12,775 nucleotides of DNA. It comes from Ignavibacteriales bacterium. GTDB taxonomy: Bacteria; Bacteroidota; Ignavibacteria; Ignavibacteriales; Melioribacteraceae. This document shows positions 8,154 through 12,775 of this stretch, piece after piece. The stretch lies in contig JAGVBL010000049.1 of the NCBI GenBank assembly GCA_020059785.1, forward strand, positions 1-12,775, given 5' to 3'. Within the stretch, counting starts at the first letter, position 1; each line of letters opens with the position of its first letter. The position numbers were made by a program, and so were the translations under genes. Under the pieces are notes generated by a model that was not told the DNA's origin, ran no database searches, and saw nothing but the letters and a program-made list of their open reading frames with translations.

Positions 8154-8160
8154 TGATATT

Positions 8161-9381
8161 ATGCCGATAAAGTATTGGAATATTTCTCTTGTTTTTTCTC
8201 TATTCATATTGATTGGCTGCGCTCCTGTTAAGAATGAAGATAAACCGGACGGCTATTCAATTTGTCTGGGTGAGTTCATTAAATATGAAGATGCGGATCT
8301 ATTCAAGTCTAAATTGGATTTTGAATTGTGGGACAAACTAAAAATAGAATCTGTTGAGGATAAGTATTTATTAATCTACGGTAATTATGAATCATCATTC
8401 GAAGCCGGTAAAAAAGGGTTTGAACTATTTAGAAGATCATTGATAAATAATTACAAAATTTTATACAAAGAAAAATATGTTTACGATAATTACGCCAACA
8501 TTCTTTTTATTGGAAGATATCAGGGGCGCCCTTCGGTTTACATTTATAATATGGCTTCAAGGGAATCTAAACTATTCTGGAGCAGGTGGGGACGTAAAGT
8601 AATTACATTAAATCACTCTAAAGACCGCAGCTTATCATTTTTTGTAACTGCATTAGGCTATGGTAAAAAGGGGAGCTTCCCTTACGTTAGAGATACAAGA
8701 ATTTACAGATTTACAGGGGCAGATGAGCTGGTTGAAGAACTTGATGAACTTGGTGATGGTCTTCAGGTTTATACATATTGGGATGCAAAAGATACCTTTA
8801 AAGTAAATATCACTAAACCGGATTCAATCAAATCTGATTTACTGTTCCAGGAAATACATTCTTACAACTACCAGGGCAAGACCGGACAGGTTAAGAATAG
8901 AACGTTCAGTTTAACTGAAGATGGATTTCCCAAACCACCTGATATTCAGCCGCAATTAATTTCTAATAATAACACCCGGTTAATAAGACTTGCACAGCTT
9001 GATTCCGAAATCTATATTTATTTGAAGAACTTAAAAGAAGGTTCAGAATCGATGGTGGGGAATTTTACTGGCAGATTATATAATGCAATATGGTCTTATG
9101 ATGATAAATACCTTTTCATAATAATCAAGAATAATACGTATTCCAGAGTTACAGCAGCCAATCAACAGGAATTAATGATAATTGATACAGAAAATAAAAA
9201 GCTAATAAAAACGTTTCATAGTAATTATTATCAAAATATATTAGCCAACGGAAACTACATCTTTTATGAAACTATTATCGATGGTGAATCGGTGATTTCT
9301 GTTTATGATCTTATAAATGACGATATTTACGATGTAATTAAGATGCCGGGCGGCTGTGCAATTAATAACTTAGTTAAGTGA
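8161..9381 (+). CDS. Lipoprotein with SPOR-like region and probable beta-propeller
   Basis: This is a 406-residue exported protein. The N-terminus is a lipoprotein signal with a hydrophobic stretch and lipobox LIGC, putting the lipidated cysteine at residue 20. Ala at +2 would not retain it in the inner membrane under the E. coli Lol rule. Residues about 31-102 look like a SPOR-type fold: GYSICLGEFIKYEDADLFKS, then DKYLLIYGNYESSFEAGKKG. SPOR domains bind denuded peptidoglycan glycan strands. The remainder (about 110-400) is beta-rich with TolB/WD-like signatures such as NAIWSYDDKYLFIII and ELMIIDTENKKLIKTF, suggesting an incomplete or divergent beta-propeller. I chose the ATG at 8161 because it creates the signal peptide and follows the xerD stop by 7 nt. 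An open frame back to 8065 would overlap xerD by 89 nt and bury the signal. The exact function is unknown. The gene is followed after 4 nt by the MsbA-like gene. Confidence 0.75.
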   Translation: MPIKYWNISLVFSLFILIGCAPVKNEDKPDGYSICLGEFIKYEDADLFKSKLDFELWDKLKIESVEDKYLLIYGNYESSFEAGKKGFELFRRSLINNYKILYKEKYVYDNYANILFIGRYQGRPSVYIYNMASRESKLFWSRWGRKVITLNHSKDRSLSFFVTALGYGKKGSFPYVRDTRIYRFTGADELVEELDELGDGLQVYTYWDAKDTFKVNITKPDSIKSDLLFQEIHSYNYQGKTGQVKNRTFSLTEDGFPKPPDIQPQLISNNNTRLIRLAQLDSEIYIYLKNLKEGSESMVGNFTGRLYNAIWSYDDKYLFIIIKNNTYSRVTAANQQELMIIDTENKKLIKTFHSNYYQNILANGNYIFYETIIDGESVISVYDLINDDIYDVIKMPGGCAINNLVK

Positions 9382-9385
9382 GCAA

Positions 9386-11239
9386 ATGAAAACTTATTTC
9401 CGAATATTATACTATATTAAGCCTTACTGGAAGCATCTAACATCATCGGTTATTTTCTCAATTTTTCAGGCGGTTCTGAATGGCGCTTCAATTTATCTTG
9501 CCATTCCTCTTCTGGATACTCTATTTCAACAAGCCGGCGTTTCATCTGCAGATTCCTCATCTGTAAGTCAAAAGGTTCAGTCACAATCATCGGGCTCGGT
9601 TGGCGGAATAATAAATGATGTAATAAATTATTTTAAGGAAATTATTTTCAGCGGTAATACTTCGGAAATTCTTCTAAAGATATGCATACTAATTGTTATT
9701 GCTTTCCTTGGGAAAAATCTATTCGGTTATCTACAGTCTTATTACCTGGCATTTGTAGAACAGGGAATGATCCGCGATTTAAGAAATGAATCTTATAAGC
9801 ATCTTCACAAATTACCGATGAGCTATTTCAAAAATGAAAAAACAGGTAATCTTATTTCTAGAATTACAAATGATGTTAACATGGTTAACACAAGTGTATC
9901 CGCGGTATTCTTAAATATGATCCGGGAACCGCTTACTATCATTGTATTTATTGCTATCGCGGTTTCAATAAGCTGGCAATTAACTTTGTTTTCCCTTGTA
10001 GTGTTACCATTTTCTTTAATCATTATTAGCTACATCGGATTAATATTAAGAAAACAAAGCGGTTTACTTCAACAAAAAATGGCCGATATTACTACTAATC
10101 TGCACGAAACAATTACTGGTGTAAAAATTGTTAAAGCGTTTGGAATGGAAGAATATGAAAATAAAAAGTTTTTTAGCGAAACTCAGAAATTCTTCAGGCT
10201 TGTTTTAAGAATTACACGTATAAGAAATATATCCAGCCCGGTAACAGAGTTTTTAAGTGTCATTGTTGGTGTGGTTATAATTTATTTTGGAGCTCAGCTT
10301 GTATTGGTAGATAAGTCAATAAAACCGAGCGAGTTCATAACATTCCTGTTTGCAATCTTTCAACTGATGCCTCCGGTAAAAGAATTGAGCAGTGTAAATA
10401 ACCGTATCCAGGAATCGAGTGCTGCTGCCGATAGAATTTTTGAAATTCTTGATACTGAACCGAAAATTAAAAATGTTGAGTCACCGGTTTCAGTAAACGG
10501 TTTTAATGATAAAATAATATTTGATAATGTTTCGTTTCATTATGATGATTCCGATGAACTTATTCTGGATGGAATAAATCTCAAAGTTAAACGTAGTTCG
10601 GTAATTGCGATAGTAGGAAGCAGTGGTGCCGGTAAAACAACTATGGTAGACCTCCTTCCAAGATTTTATGATCCAACTTCTGGTGCAATATTATTGGACG
10701 GTGTTGATATAAGAAACATACGAATTGAAGATTTGAGAAAGTTGATGGGAATTGTAACTCAGGAAACGGTTCTATTTAACGAGTCGGTTATTAGTAATAT
10801 TGCTTATGGACTGGAAGATTGTGATAAAGAAAAAGTAATTGAAGCTGCCAAAGCTGCAAATGCACATAATTTTATTTGCGAATTAAATTATGGATACGAT
10901 ACTATAATTGGTGAAAAGGGAACTAAACTTTCGGGCGGTCAGCGTCAAAGAATTTCAATAGCACGCGCATTATTAAAAAACCCGCCGATAATGATTCTGG
11001 ATGAAGCAACTTCCTCTCTTGATAATGAATCCGAAGTACTTGTTCAGGAAGCCATTGAACGACTTATGCAGGATAGAACAACTTTTGTAATTGCCCATAG
11101 ATTAAGCACTATAAGAAACTCGGATAGGATAATTGTACTCGACCGTGGTAAAATTGTTCAGGATGGCAAACATGAAAGTCTACTTGCAGACAACAGCGGA
11201 ATCTATAGAAAATTGTACGAACTTCAATTTAGAGATTAA
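9386..11239 (+). CDS. msbA: MsbA-type ABC exporter (lipid A/LPS flippase-like)
   Basis: This 617-residue half-transporter has the transmembrane domain fused to the ATPase, so it should act as a homodimer in the inner membrane. Residues about 20-330 hold six membrane helices with coupling-helix signatures (LPMSYFKNEKTGNLISRITND; HETITGVKIVKAFGMEEYE). The nucleotide-binding domain covers about 375-612, with Walker A GSSGAGKTT (411-419), Q-loop Gln459, signature LSGGQ (515-519), Walker B IMILDE with Asp539 and catalytic Glu540, and H-loop His571. MsbA homologues flip lipid A-core to the periplasmic leaflet. Closely related half-transporters export other lipids or drugs, so the substrate is inferred from family likeness and from the O-antigen-ligase-like gene 2 nt downstream. 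Odd feature: the first periplasmic loop is long and Ser/Gln-rich (about residues 47-94). Its start at 9386 follows the lipoprotein stop by 4 nt. Confidence 0.85.
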   Translation: MKTYFRILYYIKPYWKHLTSSVIFSIFQAVLNGASIYLAIPLLDTLFQQAGVSSADSSSVSQKVQSQSSGSVGGIINDVINYFKEIIFSGNTSEILLKICILIVIAFLGKNLFGYLQSYYLAFVEQGMIRDLRNESYKHLHKLPMSYFKNEKTGNLISRITNDVNMVNTSVSAVFLNMIREPLTIIVFIAIAVSISWQLTLFSLVVLPFSLIIISYIGLILRKQSGLLQQKMADITTNLHETITGVKIVKAFGMEEYENKKFFSETQKFFRLVLRITRIRNISSPVTEFLSVIVGVVIIYFGAQLVLVDKSIKPSEFITFLFAIFQLMPPVKELSSVNNRIQESSAAADRIFEILDTEPKIKNVESPVSVNGFNDKIIFDNVSFHYDDSDELILDGINLKVKRSSVIAIVGSSGAGKTTMVDLLPRFYDPTSGAILLDGVDIRNIRIEDLRKLMGIVTQETVLFNESVISNIAYGLEDCDKEKVIEAAKAANAHNFICELNYGYDTIIGEKGTKLSGGQRQRISIARALLKNPPIMILDEATSSLDNESEVLVQEAIERLMQDRTTFVIAHRLSTIRNSDRIIVLDRGKIVQDGKHESLLADNSGIYRKLYELQFRD

Positions 11240-11241
11240 TC

Positions 11242-12775
11242 TTGGAAAAAATTTACAATTCTGAAAATAAATTTAACCGCCTGCTTACCGGTTTCGTACT
11301 AATTTTTATTGTCAGTCTAACTAACTCCATTTTCTTCAACCAGATTGGCTACTTTGGTGCTTTATTAATACTTCTGATTCAATGGTACAGGACAAAAGAA
11401 AACAAATTTTATTTAACGGGATTAGAATTACCATTCATACTATTTCTTTGCGCTGAATTATTGTCTGCAATTTTATCAATCAATCAAGCTGAAGCATTCA
11501 GAATATTCTTCAAGCGGCTGGTACTTATTCCGGTTGTCTATGTAATTGCAGCTTCGGCAGATAAACCGGAAAAGGCGAAATTGTTCTTGAAAGTTTTTCT
11601 TACTTCGGCTGTATTGACAGTTGTTGTTTATTTAATTGTTGCATACCGACATTACATTTTTCACTTATACCGACTCGAATCGAGGGGTCCTTCTGTGTTT
11701 CAATATGTAATGACTGCCGGTGGTTTGATGAGCTTTGTTACTGTAATATTATTCTCATTTGTTATTAATGAAAAAACAAAACTGAAGATAAAAATTCTGA
11801 TTATATCGGCATTCATAGTCTCGGCAATCGGTTTGATATCGAGTTATACTCGCGCTGCATGGATTGGTGCTATTGCCGGTATTTTATTTATTCTTATTGT
11901 AAAACGTAAATGGATTTATTTAGCTCCTCTTATTGTCGGAATCGTACTCCTTATTTTCTTTTCCAAGAAGGAAAGTAATATCCGGATTTATTCATTAAAT
12001 GATCAATCAAAACTTTTGAGTACAATTACTACAGAAGGACGCGCAGTTAGCATCGAATCGGTTAATGGATTTTTATATGTAGCAGATTATGAACAGGGCG
12101 TTAAAGTAATCGATTCAACTGGCAATCTAAAACAAAGGTTAAAAACGGATGCCCCGGCAACAAAAATATTTCGTTGGAATGAAAAATATTTATTGATTTA
12201 TTTGATCGATTCTAGATTTATTGTTGGGGAATTGGACTCTGACGGAAAACTGCAAATTGTTAACAAATCAGTAACACCCGGACTTACACTCGATCTCGAA
12301 TTTGATAATGGTACTTTTTATACCGCTGATCTTGATTCCGGACTTACTGTGTATAATAATCCGGTAGATCTTAACAATAGAATCAGATTAATTAATGTTT
12401 CCGGCATTGAAAGGGTTCAAGCGGATTCTAATTCAATTGTTATTTACAATTCTAAACATAATCTTCTTCAACTCTATGAGAAAAGAAACAATTATGATTT
12501 TCGACCGGCTGATTCTGTAAGTATAATCTCCCCTACATTCCACATGTGGAAATTTGAAAATAGCATTTTTTTCCAAACCGATAATGCATTGCTGCATTAT
12601 AAAATTAATAAAGGAAAACTGAACCCGGTTAATGAAATCAACCTGAAAGGGATTTTCAGAATGGCTCAAGTAGATTCGGTTTTGTATTGCTCTACTGTCG
12701 ATGGAAAGTTTTACAAATCCCAATTTGGAGCCGGTAGAAAAGTTGATTTTGTTCTGTTCCGTGATATCAAAAAAA
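11242..12775 (+). CDS. O-antigen-ligase-like (Wzy_C) membrane protein with beta-propeller region, 3'-truncated by window
   Basis: The frame is open from 11242 to the window end (511 codons seen, no stop). The likely start is TTG at 11242, 2 nt after the msbA stop, with a weak AGAG at 11231-11234. An in-frame TAG at 11230-11232 rules out a longer form, and the first in-frame ATG (residue 157) would cut several membrane helices. Residues about 14-240 contain roughly nine hydrophobic segments and the Wzy/WaaL-like blocks ESRGPSVFQYVMTAGG (146-161) and SSYTRAAWIGAIAG (200-213). O-antigen ligases and polymerases join lipid-carried glycans in the periplasm. From about residue 246, where the large periplasmic loop should begin, the sequence turns soluble and beta-rich, with LVIVD-like repeats (GFLYVADYEQGVKVIDSTG; GTFYTADLDSGLTVYNN) to the edge. 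The catalytic loop and last helices, if present, lie beyond the window. Membrane half: fairly sure; exact enzyme: uncertain. Confidence 0.75.
   Translation, partial: MEKIYNSENKFNRLLTGFVLIFIVSLTNSIFFNQIGYFGALLILLIQWYRTKENKFYLTGLELPFILFLCAELLSAILSINQAEAFRIFFKRLVLIPVVYVIAASADKPEKAKLFLKVFLTSAVLTVVVYLIVAYRHYIFHLYRLESRGPSVFQYVMTAGGLMSFVTVILFSFVINEKTKLKIKILIISAFIVSAIGLISSYTRAAWIGAIAGILFILIVKRKWIYLAPLIVGIVLLIFFSKKESNIRIYSLNDQSKLLSTITTEGRAVSIESVNGFLYVADYEQGVKVIDSTGNLKQRLKTDAPATKIFRWNEKYLLIYLIDSRFIVGELDSDGKLQIVNKSVTPGLTLDLEFDNGTFYTADLDSGLTVYNNPVDLNNRIRLINVSGIERVQADSNSIVIYNSKHNLLQLYEKRNNYDFRPADSVSIISPTFHMWKFENSIFFQTDNALLHYKINKGKLNPVNEINLKGIFRMAQVDSVLYCSTVDGKFYKSQFGAGRKVDFVLFRDIKK

Noticed and set aside
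8065..8160. Upstream in-frame extension of the lipoprotein gene overlapping the end of xerD
   Set aside because: It would overlap xerD by 89 nt and place 32 polar residues before a clear lipoprotein signal peptide; the ATG at 8161 fits far better.
12433..12723. 96-codon open frame on the minus strand
   Set aside because: It is fully antisense to the ligase-propeller frame, which has recognisable repeats, and it shows no family signature. AT-rich coding sequence often leaves such shadow frames.
1..12775. CRISPR arrays, tRNA/rRNA genes, riboswitches or insertion sequences
   Set aside because: I read the window for regularly spaced repeats, cloverleaf-like sequence, structured leaders and transposase motifs and found none; nearly every base is accounted for by co-directional coding sequence.

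Overview
The window is a compact, AT-rich stretch of bacterial chromosome (by eye roughly one third G+C). All ten genes lie on the + strand with almost no intergenic space. There are no RNA genes, insertion sequences, CRISPR arrays or clear mobile signatures. The low G+C, the near absence of Shine-Dalgarno motifs, a DUF6913/GT9-like small protein and the Gram-negative envelope genes (MsbA-type exporter, lipoprotein, O-antigen-ligase-like protein) fit the Bacteroidota/Chlorobi/Ignavibacteriota side of the FCB group. An Ignavibacteria-like organism is my best guess. This is inference from general features, not a marker-gene placement.

Layout. (1) 1-229: C-terminal end of an RsmB-type 16S rRNA m5C methyltransferase. 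(2) 247-3661: rodZ-like gene, ligA (NAD-dependent DNA ligase, overlapping rodZ by 29 nt) and a small GT9/DUF6913-like protein abutting ligA; this is probably one transcription unit. (3) 3730-4089: a lone STAS-domain anti-sigma-factor antagonist bounded by the two largest gaps (68 and 121 nt). (4) 4211-8153: a Cof-type HAD phosphatase, a PgpH-type 7TM-HD phosphodiesterase and a XerD-type recombinase, separated by about 5 nt each. (5) 8161-12775: a lipoprotein with a SPOR-like region and a probable beta-propeller, an MsbA-type ABC exporter, and the beginning of an O-antigen-ligase-like membrane protein that runs off the right edge.

How the genes relate. Most are housekeeping functions: rRNA modification, cell shape (RodZ), DNA replication/repair (LigA), chromosome dimer resolution (Xer), nucleotide second-messenger turnover (PgpH) and lipid A/LPS export (MsbA). 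The part that looks least ordinary is the right end. The O-antigen-ligase-like protein has a recognisable multi-spanning N-terminal half up to the Wzy_C 'TRAAW' motif. At the place where the large periplasmic loop normally begins, it continues in the same frame into at least 265 residues of beta-propeller-like, LVIVD-style repeats. The lipoprotein two genes upstream also looks propeller-like, with MsbA between them. This suggests, without proving it, an envelope-polysaccharide/LPS assembly module with sensory or scaffolding propellers.
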